A model generated the notes under the pieces. It saw nothing but the letters and a program-made list of their open reading frames with translations. It did not search any database and was not told the origin of the DNA. Positions 18,156 through 25,368 of a stretch of 64,000 nt of DNA are shown here, piece by piece (the first letter of the stretch is position 1; each line of letters starts with the position of its first letter). This DNA comes from Amycolatopsis benzoatilytica AK 16/65 (GTDB lineage: Bacteria; Actinomycetota; Actinomycetes; Mycobacteriales; Pseudonocardiaceae). The stretch is from the NCBI RefSeq assembly GCF_000383915.1, contig NZ_KB912942.1, positions 1,958,561 to 2,022,560 of the forward strand, in the 5' to 3' direction. Made by a program: the position numbers and the translations under genes.

Positions 18156-18181
18156 TCCCGGCCCGCGAAAGCGGGCCGGGA
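18156..18181 (-). other. Leader hairpin just upstream of the phosphotriesterase ribosome site
   Basis: A perfect 11-bp stem (TCCCGGCCCGC with GCGGGCCGGGA) closes a 4-nt loop. It lies inside the 5' leader of the minus-strand operon, a few bases upstream of its AAAGGAGC ribosome site. It could limit transcription read-through or translation initiation. No riboswitch fold that I recognise surrounds it. Confidence 0.5.
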
Positions 18182-18268
18182 GTCCGGTGTCCGGGCGCCG
18201 CTCGCCGCACCCGGAAACCGGCCGCGGCAAGGCGGCGCGAGGTGCTGGGCGGCGGCGCCCTGCGGCGT

Positions 18269-18300
18269 TGACAATGACGCGCGTGTCATGTTTAGTCAAG
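18269..18300. promoter_or_regulatory. Promoter/operator element copy B (divergent)
   Basis: Second copy of the 32-bp element. Plus-strand core is AATGACGCGCGTGTCATG, flanked by TTGAC on one side and GTCAA on the other. It sits between the phosphotriesterase operon (minus, 133 bp away) and the luciferase-like monooxygenase (plus, 90 bp away). On the minus strand it reads TTGACT followed 17 nt later by CATTGT. It differs from copy D at no position over the 32 bp. Confidence 0.75.
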
Positions 18301-18389
18301 TGCGGCCTCCTCCGGCGCCCCGCACCCGGCGCGCCCCCGTTCCGCCGGGGTCGATCGGCCCCTCCCTCGCGACCACTCACGGAGTTCTC

Positions 18390-19442
18390 ATGACCGACCT
18401 TTCGAAGCCGCACTACGGCATTTTCAGCCTCTCGAACGTTCCGCCGTGGAATACCCACAACGAGGTCGTGCAGAAGGCGATCGAGCAGATCCAGGTAGCG
18501 GACAAGCTCGGCTTCGAAGAGGCGTGGGTCGCCGAGCACAACGGACGCCGCTACGGCATCGTCACCTCCGCGCAGCTGCTGCTCGCCGCGGCCGCCGCGT
18601 CGACCACGCGCATCCGGCTCGGATCCGGCGTCTCCCGGCTGCCGATGCACCACCCGCTGCGGCTGGCCGAGGAGTACGCCTACGTCGACCAGCTCAGCAA
18701 CGGCCGGCTCAACTTCGGCATCGGCAAGGCATACGACCGCCTCGAATTCCAGGCCTACGGCATCCCGGAGTCCGAGCGGGACGAGCGCTACGAAGAGGTC
18801 TTCGAGATCGTCATGCAGGCCTGGCGCACCGGCAAGGTCAAGTACCAGGGAAAGCACTACCAGGTGCCCGGGCCCGGCGACGTCGCCGACGAGATCGAGC
18901 TGTTCCCCGAGGTGCACCAGAAGCCCACGCCGCCGGTGTTCGTGATGGTCTCGGCCAGCGAGGAGTCGCTGCGGATGGCCGCTCGCCGCGGGTTCGCCTT
19001 CGTGCTCGGCCAGCGGCCCACCCGCGACGACGTCTCCCGCCTGGTCGAGGTCTACCGCGAGGAGGGCCGGGCGGCCGGGCACTCGTTCGACTCGATCGAC
19101 GAGAACATCGCCCGTTCCTCCCAGCTGAAGGCGATCCACGTTGCCGACGACCGCGAGCAGGCGATCGCGGAGTATCACGAGGGGTACATGTGGTACGTCG
19201 GCGTGCTGACCAACCGCGCGAAGGTGGGGCTCGGCATCGACCAGCTGACCTTCGAGGAATACCTGGAGCGCAAGGCGCTGATCCTCGGGTCAGCGGACGA
19301 CGTCGCCCAGGAACTGGCCGATTTCCACCGCCACACCGGGCTCGGCGGGCTCGTCGCCTGGTTCGACGCCGGAAGCCAGCCGCAGGACCAGGTGCTGCGC
19401 TCGATGACCGCGTTCGCCGAGAAGGTCCGCCCGCAGCTCTGA
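18390..19442 (+). CDS. Luciferase-like flavin-dependent monooxygenase (LLM class)
   Basis: 350 aa TIM-barrel enzyme of the bacterial luciferase family, using FMNH2 (or F420H2) and O2. Visible are EAWVAEHNGRRYG near 45-60, the RIRLGSGVSRLPMHHPLRLAEEYAYVDQLS barrel segment, and GIGKAYDRLEFQAYG. Reduced flavin could come from the flavin reductase fusion at 23196-24371, in the same regulon. ATG at 18390 has GGAG 9 nt upstream. First gene of a monooxygenase, acyl-CoA dehydrogenase, cyclase run. The F420 alternative cannot be excluded from sequence alone. Confidence 0.88.
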   Translation: MTDLSKPHYGIFSLSNVPPWNTHNEVVQKAIEQIQVADKLGFEEAWVAEHNGRRYGIVTSAQLLLAAAAASTTRIRLGSGVSRLPMHHPLRLAEEYAYVDQLSNGRLNFGIGKAYDRLEFQAYGIPESERDERYEEVFEIVMQAWRTGKVKYQGKHYQVPGPGDVADEIELFPEVHQKPTPPVFVMVSASEESLRMAARRGFAFVLGQRPTRDDVSRLVEVYREEGRAAGHSFDSIDENIARSSQLKAIHVADDREQAIAEYHEGYMWYVGVLTNRAKVGLGIDQLTFEEYLERKALILGSADDVAQELADFHRHTGLGGLVAWFDAGSQPQDQVLRSMTAFAEKVRPQL

Positions 19443-19456
19443 CCCGCGCCGTCGCC

Positions 19457-19500
19457 GCCGGGCTCCGGCACCGCCGAAAGGCGCGGCGCCGGAGCCCGGC
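19457..19500 (+). terminator. Hairpin between LLM monooxygenase and acyl-CoA dehydrogenase
   Basis: A perfect 13-bp stem (GCCGGGCTCCGGC with GCCGGAGCCCGGC) with an 18-nt loop begins 15 bp after the monooxygenase stop. It probably attenuates transcription into the downstream acyl-CoA dehydrogenase and cyclase genes, or stabilises the monooxygenase transcript. The dehydrogenase then starts 83 bp further on, with no copy of the 32-bp element before it. Confidence 0.6.
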
Positions 19501-19582
19501 CTGCCCGCGGCGCGACTCGACCCTCGCCTCCGTCGCCGCGCCTGGGCGCGGCGCGATGTCGTTGCCACGAAAGGACTGCCTC

Positions 19583-20815
19583 ATGGACTTCGAAGTCCCC
19601 GAAGAGGCCCGGCACGCCGCCGAAGGACTGATCCAGTTCATCGACCGGTACGTCGTCCCACTGGAAGAAAAGCACGACGACCTGCTCGGCACCGAGCGGG
19701 CGCGCTACGACGAGACCGGGCGGCTGCGGCCCGAGGTGCTCGAGCTGCGCAGGCAGGTGCGCGTCGAGTCGGCGCGGGCCGGCTTCTACACGATGTTCGG
19801 CGATCCTGGACTCGGCGGGCATGGCCTGTCCGAGACTTCGCTGGTGCACGTCCAGGAAGAGTTGACGCGGCACTGTGGTCCGCATCGTCCGCTGATCCAC
19901 GAGAACGTGATCCCGTCGGTGTTCACGAACGGGCTCAGCCCGTTGCTGCTGCACCTGCGGCCGGAGGTGCGAGGGAAGTACCTCGACGGCATCGCCTCCG
20001 GCGAGAAGACGTTCTGCTTCGGGCTCTCCGAACCGGACGCCGGCTCCGACGTGCAGCGCATCCGCACCAAGGCGGTCCGCGACGGGGACGCCTGGGTGGT
20101 CAACGGGACGAAGCAGTGGATTTCCAACGCGCCCTACGCCGACTACTGCGTGCTGTTCGCGGTCACCGATCCCGAGGCGAACCGGGCACGCCGCGGCGGC
20201 ATCACCGCGTTCTTCGTCGACACGTCGTGGCCAGGCTTCGAGTGCAGCAGCGTGATCTCGATCCTGGGGCACAGCGGTTCGAACATCGGCATCGTCACCC
20301 TCGATGAGCTGCGAATCCCGGACGACCACATCGTCGGCACCTTGCACGACGGCCTCGCGCTGGCGCTGCTCGGCATCAGCCGGGGACGGCTGTCGATGTC
20401 CGCGTTGTGCGTCGGGACCGCACGCTGGGCGCTGGGCCGCGCTGTCGAGTACGCCAATCAGCGGCAGACGTTCGACCGGCCGATCGGCCAGCACCAGGCG
20501 GTGCAGATGATGCTGGCCGAGATGGCCATGGACATCTACTCGGCCAAGGCCACGGTCGCGCGCACGGCCTGGCTGGTCGAGCGCGGACAGAAGAGCGTCA
20601 AGGAAACCTCGATCACCAAAGCGCTGTGCACGGAAATGCTCGGGCGCGTCACGGACATGGCGATGCAGGTGCACGGCGGCATGGGATTGACCAACGAGCT
20701 GCGCATCGAGGAAGCCTGGCGCCATGCCCGCGCCCTGCGCATCCCCGACGGCACCGCGGAGATCCAGCGCCGCACGATCGCCCTCCGCTTGCTTCGCGGC
20801 GACACCGACCTGTAG
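19583..20815 (+). CDS. Acyl-CoA dehydrogenase (ACAD11-like, Asp at catalytic-base position)
   Basis: 410 aa. FAD-dependent dehydrogenase with FCFGLSEPDAGSD, WISNAPYADY and AMQVHGGMGLTNELRIEEAWRHARALRI. At the C-terminal block where medium-chain enzymes read YEGT(S/A), this protein reads IPDGTAEIQR. Asp thus replaces the catalytic Glu, as in ACAD10/11-type enzymes acting on branched or hydroxylated acyl groups (family knowledge; application here is inference). Start ATG 19583 is preceded by AAGGA; an in-frame ATG 27 bp earlier is possible. 9 bp upstream of the cyclase gene. Confidence 0.87.
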   Translation: MDFEVPEEARHAAEGLIQFIDRYVVPLEEKHDDLLGTERARYDETGRLRPEVLELRRQVRVESARAGFYTMFGDPGLGGHGLSETSLVHVQEELTRHCGPHRPLIHENVIPSVFTNGLSPLLLHLRPEVRGKYLDGIASGEKTFCFGLSEPDAGSDVQRIRTKAVRDGDAWVVNGTKQWISNAPYADYCVLFAVTDPEANRARRGGITAFFVDTSWPGFECSSVISILGHSGSNIGIVTLDELRIPDDHIVGTLHDGLALALLGISRGRLSMSALCVGTARWALGRAVEYANQRQTFDRPIGQHQAVQMMLAEMAMDIYSAKATVARTAWLVERGQKSVKETSITKALCTEMLGRVTDMAMQVHGGMGLTNELRIEEAWRHARALRIPDGTAEIQRRTIALRLLRGDTDL

Positions 20816-20824
20816 GAGTCGAGC

Positions 20825-21772
20825 GTGACTTTCGACGACGTGAGCGTGTTGCCTGCCTACCGCGATCTGCCGCGGCTCGAGGACATCGGCTCGAACCATT
20901 CGTGGGGCGTCTTCGGCGACGAGGACGACTTCGGGACGCTCAACCTGCTCACCTCTGCGCGGGTGCGGGACGCGGCGCGGAGCGTGCGGACCGGCGAGCG
21001 GGTGGGGCTGAGCCTGCCGCTGCACGAACCCGACCCGCCGTTGTTCCGGCGCGAGCCGTACCGGCATACGGTCAAGCAGCTCGGCAGCATGTGGGACGAT
21101 CGCCTCGACACGTTCTTCCCGCAGGGATCGACGCAGTGGGACGGGTTCCGCCACCACCGCGTGCGCCAGCACGGGTTCTACGGAGGCGTCACCGACGATC
21201 CGGCTCCGGGAAATCCGCGGCTGAGCGTCCACCACTGGGGCCGGACCGGGATCGTCGGCCGCGGGGTGCTGATCGACCTGGCCGCGCATCTGTTGCCCGG
21301 CGGCTACGATCCGCTGGCCGAGCGGCCGATCACGGCCGAGGAGGTCCGGGCGGCGGCCGCCGCGCAAGGCGTCGAAGTCCGTCCGGGCGACGTGCTTTGC
21401 CTCCGCACCGGATGGCTGCGCGCCTACCGCGCTCTCTCCCCGGAGGCGAAAGCGGAGATCTCGGCGAAGAAGGCGGGCTTGTACTCGGCTGGGCTGCGCG
21501 CCGACGAAGAAATCGCGGAACTGTTGTGGGACTGGCACATCGCGGCTGTCGCGGTGGACAACCCGGCCGTCGAAGCCACTCCCGGCGACCCGGCGGTAGG
21601 CAGCCTGCACCGCCGGGTGCTCGCGATGCTCGGCATCCCGCTGGGGGAGCTGTTCGATTTCGAGGCGCTGGCGGAGAAACTCGCCGGGCCGCGCGACTTT
21701 CTGTTCACCGCGGTTCCGCTGACGCTGGTCGGCGGCCTCGGGTCACCGGGCAATGCAATCGCCGTGTTGTGA
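20825..21772 (+). CDS. Cyclase-family metal-dependent hydrolase (PF04199 type)
   Basis: 315 aa. The metal-binding motif of the cyclase/kynurenine formamidase-like family appears as GSTQWDGFRHHRVRQHGFYGG near residues 100-120. A later WDWHIAAVAVDNPAVE segment carries the second His/Glu region. Family members hydrolyse formamides, ring amides, or cyclic diketones. GTG start at 20825 follows AGGAG. Co-transcribed with the acyl-CoA dehydrogenase. Ring hydrolysis of a pathway intermediate is a reasonable but unproven role. Confidence 0.85.
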   Translation: MTFDDVSVLPAYRDLPRLEDIGSNHSWGVFGDEDDFGTLNLLTSARVRDAARSVRTGERVGLSLPLHEPDPPLFRREPYRHTVKQLGSMWDDRLDTFFPQGSTQWDGFRHHRVRQHGFYGGVTDDPAPGNPRLSVHHWGRTGIVGRGVLIDLAAHLLPGGYDPLAERPITAEEVRAAAAAQGVEVRPGDVLCLRTGWLRAYRALSPEAKAEISAKKAGLYSAGLRADEEIAELLWDWHIAAVAVDNPAVEATPGDPAVGSLHRRVLAMLGIPLGELFDFEALAEKLAGPRDFLFTAVPLTLVGGLGSPGNAIAVL

Positions 21773-21781
21773 CCCGAGGCC

Positions 21782-21810
21782 GGGCCTGCGTCGTTCAGCG
21801 GCGCAGGCCC
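21782..21810. terminator. Bidirectional hairpin between cyclase and SnoaL-like gene
   Basis: Perfect 9-bp stem GGGCCTGCG/CGCAGGCCC with an 11-nt loop that contains the stop codon of the convergent SnoaL-like gene. Placement between convergent stops (21772 and 21795) supports a shared terminator. Confidence 0.65.
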
Positions 21811-22331
21811 TCCGCCCGAGCGAGATGTTCGGTGATCGGCCAGGCGACGTCTGCCTCGCCCCGGCCGCCCCGCGTCCAACTGGGCGGGGCGGGCACCCCC
21901 GGCGCGCCGGCACCGCGCTGCTCCCAGTCGAGGAGCACCGTCCGGTGCGCGATCCGCCACGCCTCGGCCCGGCGCTCGAAAACGTCGAAGTACCGCAATC
22001 CTTGCATCAGCACCTCGGCCTCCGGGTCGAGCAGCTCTCGGCGGTAGAGGCAGTAGGTCTCCGCCATGGCCCGGCCGGGATCGCCGCCTGCCCCGACGAC
22101 GATCAGCGGCACGCCCAGGAAATGGTACGTGCCGCGCAGATTCGCGCCGTAGCTCTCGAAAAACGCGAAAACGTCGTCGACGGAACCGTTGATCCGGCCG
22201 TGGTTGTCGATCGCGTCGGCGTGGTAACAGGTGCGCGCCAGCCGCCGGTCGCCTCGGTCGATCGCGTGCGCGTAGCGAGCCAGGACAGCGCCGATCTCGG
22301 CCCGCGCGATCAGCTCCTCGATTTCAGTCAT
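21795..22331 (-). CDS. SnoaL-like/NTF2-fold protein
   Basis: 178 aa. An alpha+beta cone fold is suggested by the N-terminal IEELIARAEIGAVLARYAHAIDRGDRRLARTCYHADA pattern and the later YFDVFERRAEAWRIAHRTVLLDW. This pattern is typical of the SnoaL_4 group found beside ring-hydroxylating and acyl-CoA catabolic enzymes. Possible roles are dehydratase, isomerase or small hydrolase; many members are uncharacterised. It is divergent from the SDR at 22382 with only 50 bp between starts, and no copy of the regulon element lies in that gap. Confidence 0.8.
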   Translation of the reverse strand: MTEIEELIARAEIGAVLARYAHAIDRGDRRLARTCYHADAIDNHGRINGSVDDVFAFFESYGANLRGTYHFLGVPLIVVGAGGDPGRAMAETYCLYRRELLDPEAEVLMQGLRYFDVFERRAEAWRIAHRTVLLDWEQRGAGAPGVPAPPSWTRGGRGEADVAWPITEHLARAEGLRR

Positions 22332-22381
22332 CCCCGCGCTCCAGTGGCGCGCGGGGCCGCTACCTGAAAGGACTCCCTGCG

Positions 22382-23164
22382 ATGACTGCTCACGAAATCA
22401 CTCCTGTTCTGCGACGACGAGTCGCGCTGGTGACGGGTGCTGCGTCGGGAATCGGGGGGGCTATCGCGCGGCAGCTGTGCGCGGACGGCCTCGCAGTTGC
22501 GCTGGTCGACCGCGACGCCGAGGGGCTCGCGGCGGTCGCCGAGTCGTGTGCCGGACCGGTGCTGCCGGCCACCTGCGACGTCGTCGACGCAGCTGCGGTG
22601 CGCGAAACCGTCGACGCCGTGGCGCAGTGGGGCGGCCGGCTGGACGTCGTCGTGAACGGAGCCGGAATTCTCGTCCGCGCAGATGCCGAGAGCACCACGC
22701 CGGAGGTCTGGCACCGCGTGCTCGACGTCAATCTCACCGGCACGTTTCAGGTGATCCAGGCCGCGCTGCCGCACCTGCGAGCAGGTGCTCGCACCGCTGG
22801 GCGGCGCATCGTCAACATCGCCTCTGGCGCCGCGACACGCGGATACGTCTACCCCGCCTACTCGGCGTCGAAAGGCGGCGTGACGGCGCTGACCCGGCAG
22901 CTCGCCAGTGAGGTCGCGCCCCTCGGCATCACTGTCAACGCGGTCAACCCCGGCGTCGTGCGCACCGCCATCAACCGCGACTCTTGGGAGGACGACGCGG
23001 TGCGCGAGCGCTGGGAGCGCCTGATCCCGCTCGGCCGGCTCGGCGAACCCGAGGACATCGCCGCCCTCGTCGGGTTCCTGGCCTCGGAAGCGGCCGGATT
23101 CATCACCGCGCAGGACATCGGCGTCGACGGCGGCAGTTCGAACATCACCGCCAAACCTTGGTGA
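22382..23164 (+). CDS. Short-chain dehydrogenase/reductase
   Basis: 260 aa classical SDR. The cofactor motif is TGAASGIGGAIA near residues 18-29, NGAG near 92-95, and the catalytic Ser-Tyr-Lys set is NIASGAATRGYVYPAYSASKGG (Tyr159/Lys163 region). The C-terminal DIGVDGGSSNI is the usual family end. It would oxidise a secondary alcohol or reduce a ketone with NAD(P)(H). An ATG start with AAGGA about 10 nt upstream. Its place in the island suggests oxidation of a hydroxyacyl intermediate. Confidence 0.9.
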   Translation: MTAHEITPVLRRRVALVTGAASGIGGAIARQLCADGLAVALVDRDAEGLAAVAESCAGPVLPATCDVVDAAAVRETVDAVAQWGGRLDVVVNGAGILVRADAESTTPEVWHRVLDVNLTGTFQVIQAALPHLRAGARTAGRRIVNIASGAATRGYVYPAYSASKGGVTALTRQLASEVAPLGITVNAVNPGVVRTAINRDSWEDDAVRERWERLIPLGRLGEPEDIAALVGFLASEAAGFITAQDIGVDGGSSNITAKPW

Positions 23165-23170
23165 GGGTCC

Positions 23171-23200
23171 GCTGACCGGGGGCGGGTGCCCCCGGTCAGC
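23171..23200. terminator. Bidirectional hairpin terminator
   Basis: Perfect 13-bp stem GCTGACCGGGGGC/GCCCCCGGTCAGC around a GGGT loop, exactly between the stops of the convergent SDR (23164) and flavin reductase (23196) genes, the latter stop being inside the stem. Confidence 0.8.
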
Positions 23201-24371
23201 ACTCGCTGTCGACATAGGACAGTGCGTCCGAGCACAGCCGGGACGCGTGGACGAGCTGGTCGATGGCGGCCATCATGGTGTCGAACGGGATCTCGCCGTT
23301 CGGCCCCCACAGGGTGAGGGTGAACGCGAGCCCGTGCCTCGGATGGAAGACCGGCGCGGTCGCGGCATGGAACTCATACGCTCGCTGCGGGCTCAGGAAC
23401 TCGATGTTGTAGTGCTGGCTCGCGCGCCGGATCGTCTGCCGGAACGCCCGCACCGCCGCCGTGCTGGCATCACGGCCGCGTCGGTCGCCCATCGACTCGA
23501 TCGCGCGGCCGATCTCGTGGCCGACCGTGAAGCCGAATCCGCGCTCGCGGATCGTCTCGAGCATGCGTTCGGCGCGCTGCTTCTCGGGCCCGGCGTCCGG
23601 CGGGAGCTGCGAGAGCCAGTAGTCGCGTACGCGGTCGGTGCCGTAGGCGGCGAACACCGCGCCGACCGGGGGCAAAAACGGCGTCTGCCTGCCGACGCGG
23701 ATGCGGGCGAGCTGCGAGGAGTCATTGGCCGCCGCGGCGGTGACCAGTTCTCCGTCGTGCAGGACGAGTGCGGTGATCTCGCGGCCGGTGTCGGAGGCGA
23801 GCCGTTCGATGATCGGCCGGGCTACGTCGACGTAGCGCAACTGGTCGAACAACTGCGGCGCTCCGGCCGCCAGAGACCGCGGCCGGAAGGAGCCGTAACC
23901 GCCCCGGAAGAACAACAGTGACTCGGTGGGTCGCTGCACGCCCATCTGGACCACCTCGCCGAGGACGAGATCGTGGTCGCCGGCGTCGCGCACCTCCACG
24001 GTCCGGCAGTCGAGATAAGCCACGCATCCGTCGAGGACAGGCATGCCGGCGGGGGAGGAATGCCACTCGACGCCGGTGAACTTGTCGGCGCCCGGGGACG
24101 CGATGCGCCGGCAGATCACTTCCTGGTCGGCGGCGAGAATGTTGACCCCGAACGCTTCCCCGCTGTCGCGCAGCGCCGCCCACGTGCGGGCGGTCTTCGA
24201 CGGCAGGAACGCGATCAGCGGCGGGTCGAGGGAGACCGAGGTGAAGGAGCCGACAGTCATGCCGATCGGCTTGCCCTCGGGCGACATGGCGGTGACCACC
24301 GCGACGCCGGTCGGGTAGTGGCCGAGGGTCTGGCGGAACACGTGCTCGACGGGCGGATGCAGATTGTCCAT
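23196..24371 (-). CDS. Flavin reductase domain fused to an IclR-type ligand-binding domain
   Basis: 391 aa. Residues about 10-165 are a flavin reductase (HpaC-like FMN-binding split barrel): FRQTLGHYPTGVAVVTA, GMTVGSFTSVSLDPPLIAF, and GDHDLVLGEV. Residues about 190-385 match the effector-binding half of IclR regulators without any helix-turn-helix. Its RIRVGRQTPFLPPVGAVF resembles KVRLGESYPFAPPVGLMY of the IclR protein at 30409. A reductase whose C-terminal sensor responds to the hydroxylase substrate is known (C1 of Acinetobacter 4-hydroxyphenylacetate hydroxylase, there MarR-like). Likely supplies FMNH2 to the LLM monooxygenase. ATG 24371 lies 90 bp from element C. Confidence 0.87.
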   Translation of the reverse strand: MDNLHPPVEHVFRQTLGHYPTGVAVVTAMSPEGKPIGMTVGSFTSVSLDPPLIAFLPSKTARTWAALRDSGEAFGVNILAADQEVICRRIASPGADKFTGVEWHSSPAGMPVLDGCVAYLDCRTVEVRDAGDHDLVLGEVVQMGVQRPTESLLFFRGGYGSFRPRSLAAGAPQLFDQLRYVDVARPIIERLASDTGREITALVLHDGELVTAAAANDSSQLARIRVGRQTPFLPPVGAVFAAYGTDRVRDYWLSQLPPDAGPEKQRAERMLETIRERGFGFTVGHEIGRAIESMGDRRGRDASTAAVRAFRQTIRRASQHYNIEFLSPQRAYEFHAATAPVFHPRHGLAFTLTLWGPNGEIPFDTMMAAIDQLVHASRLCSDALSYVDSEC

Positions 24372-24460
24372 GGGATTGGGCTTCCTGCCGTGCGGTGGTG
24401 CGGTGGAGGTGCCTGCACCGAGCGGAATCGCCGCGGTGCCAACGGGTCTGCGCAGCTGCC

Positions 24461-24492
24461 TAACAGTGACGCTCGTGTCATGTTTCGTCAAG
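24461..24492 (-). promoter_or_regulatory. Promoter/operator element copy C
   Basis: Third copy of the 32-bp element, plus-strand core CAGTGACGCTCGTGTCATG and GTTTCGTCAAG right flank. Read toward the flavin reductase fusion it offers TTGACG and, 17 nt on, CACTGT. It sits 90 bp from that gene's start and abuts the stop codon (24496) of the preceding SDR. Confidence 0.7.
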
Positions 24493-24495
24493 GGG

Positions 24496-25239
24496 TCAGC
24501 GGGCGGTATAGCCGCCGTCGATGACGAGTTCCGAGCCGGTCAGGTAGCGCGACTCGTCCGACGCGAGGTAAAGCACGCCGTAGGCGATGTCGATCGGCTC
24601 GCCGCGACGGCCCAGCGGAATCGATTCGAGCGTGCGCCGGTTGTACGCCAGCGCTTTTTCGGTTTTGTCGGCGCGCACCGATGCGGGGGAGTGCGTCTCG
24701 ATCGAACCGGGATGCACGGAGTTCACCCGGATGCCGTGCGGCGCGTACGTCACCGCGTCGGCTTTCGTCATGAGCCGGATCGCGCCCTTCGTCGCGTGGT
24801 AGGCCGGGATCAGCGCATTGCCGACGAGTCCGTACATCGAGGACATGTTGACGATGCTGCCGCGGCCGGCGGTCAGCATGTGCGGAATGACGTGCTTGGT
24901 GCACAGCCAGGTTCCGCGGACATTCACGGCGAAGACCCGGTCGAATTCCTCGGCGGTCACTTCATGTGCGGGTTTGCGCGGGCCGGGAATGCCGGCGTTG
25001 TTGACCAAGACGTCGATCCGGCCGTACTCGCAGGCGACCCGGGCGACGGCGGCGGCGACTGCGTGCTCGTCGCTGACGTCGACGCGGAACAGCAGCGGAT
25101 CGGGGCTGACCGGCTCCGCGACGTCGAAGCCGATCACGGTCGCGCCCTCGCCGGCGAGCAGGTCCCGGGCGGCGGCGCCGAGCCCCGAAGCGGCACCGGT
25201 GATGACGCAGATCTTGTTCTCTGCACGGAGTGTGCTCAT
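24496..25239 (-). CDS. Short-chain dehydrogenase/reductase
   Basis: 247 aa classical SDR. TGAASGLGAAARD near residue 14 binds the cofactor; an acidic FDV after the second strand suggests NAD(H) preference. VLVNNAGIPG and the catalytic NMSSMYGLVGNALIPAYHATKGA (Ser/Tyr/Lys) are intact, and the protein ends ELVIDGGYTAR. Element D lies only 31 bp upstream of its start, so it is directly controlled by the regulon. Probably oxidises a hydroxylated intermediate; it is not closely related to the SDR at 22382. Confidence 0.9.
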   Translation of the reverse strand: MSTLRAENKICVITGAASGLGAAARDLLAGEGATVIGFDVAEPVSPDPLLFRVDVSDEHAVAAAVARVACEYGRIDVLVNNAGIPGPRKPAHEVTAEEFDRVFAVNVRGTWLCTKHVIPHMLTAGRGSIVNMSSMYGLVGNALIPAYHATKGAIRLMTKADAVTYAPHGIRVNSVHPGSIETHSPASVRADKTEKALAYNRRTLESIPLGRRGEPIDIAYGVLYLASDESRYLTGSELVIDGGYTAR

Positions 25240-25270
25240 GCGCGGCCTCCTCGGGCGGGTCGGGCGGCGT

Positions 25271-25302
25271 TGACAATGACGCGCGTGTCATGTTTAGTCA
25301 AG
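25271..25302. promoter_or_regulatory. Promoter/operator element copy D (divergent)
   Basis: Fourth copy, identical over its 32 bp to copy B (TGACAATGACGCGCGTGTCA then TGTTTAGTCAAG). It lies between the divergent SDR (minus, 31 bp) and CoA-transferase (plus, 66 bp) genes and could control both. Confidence 0.75.
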
Positions 25303-25368
25303 ACCCGTTCGCCGAGGACGCCCCGGGGAGCCGGGACCGGTGCCGAGCACGGAAGCGGAGGCAACGCC

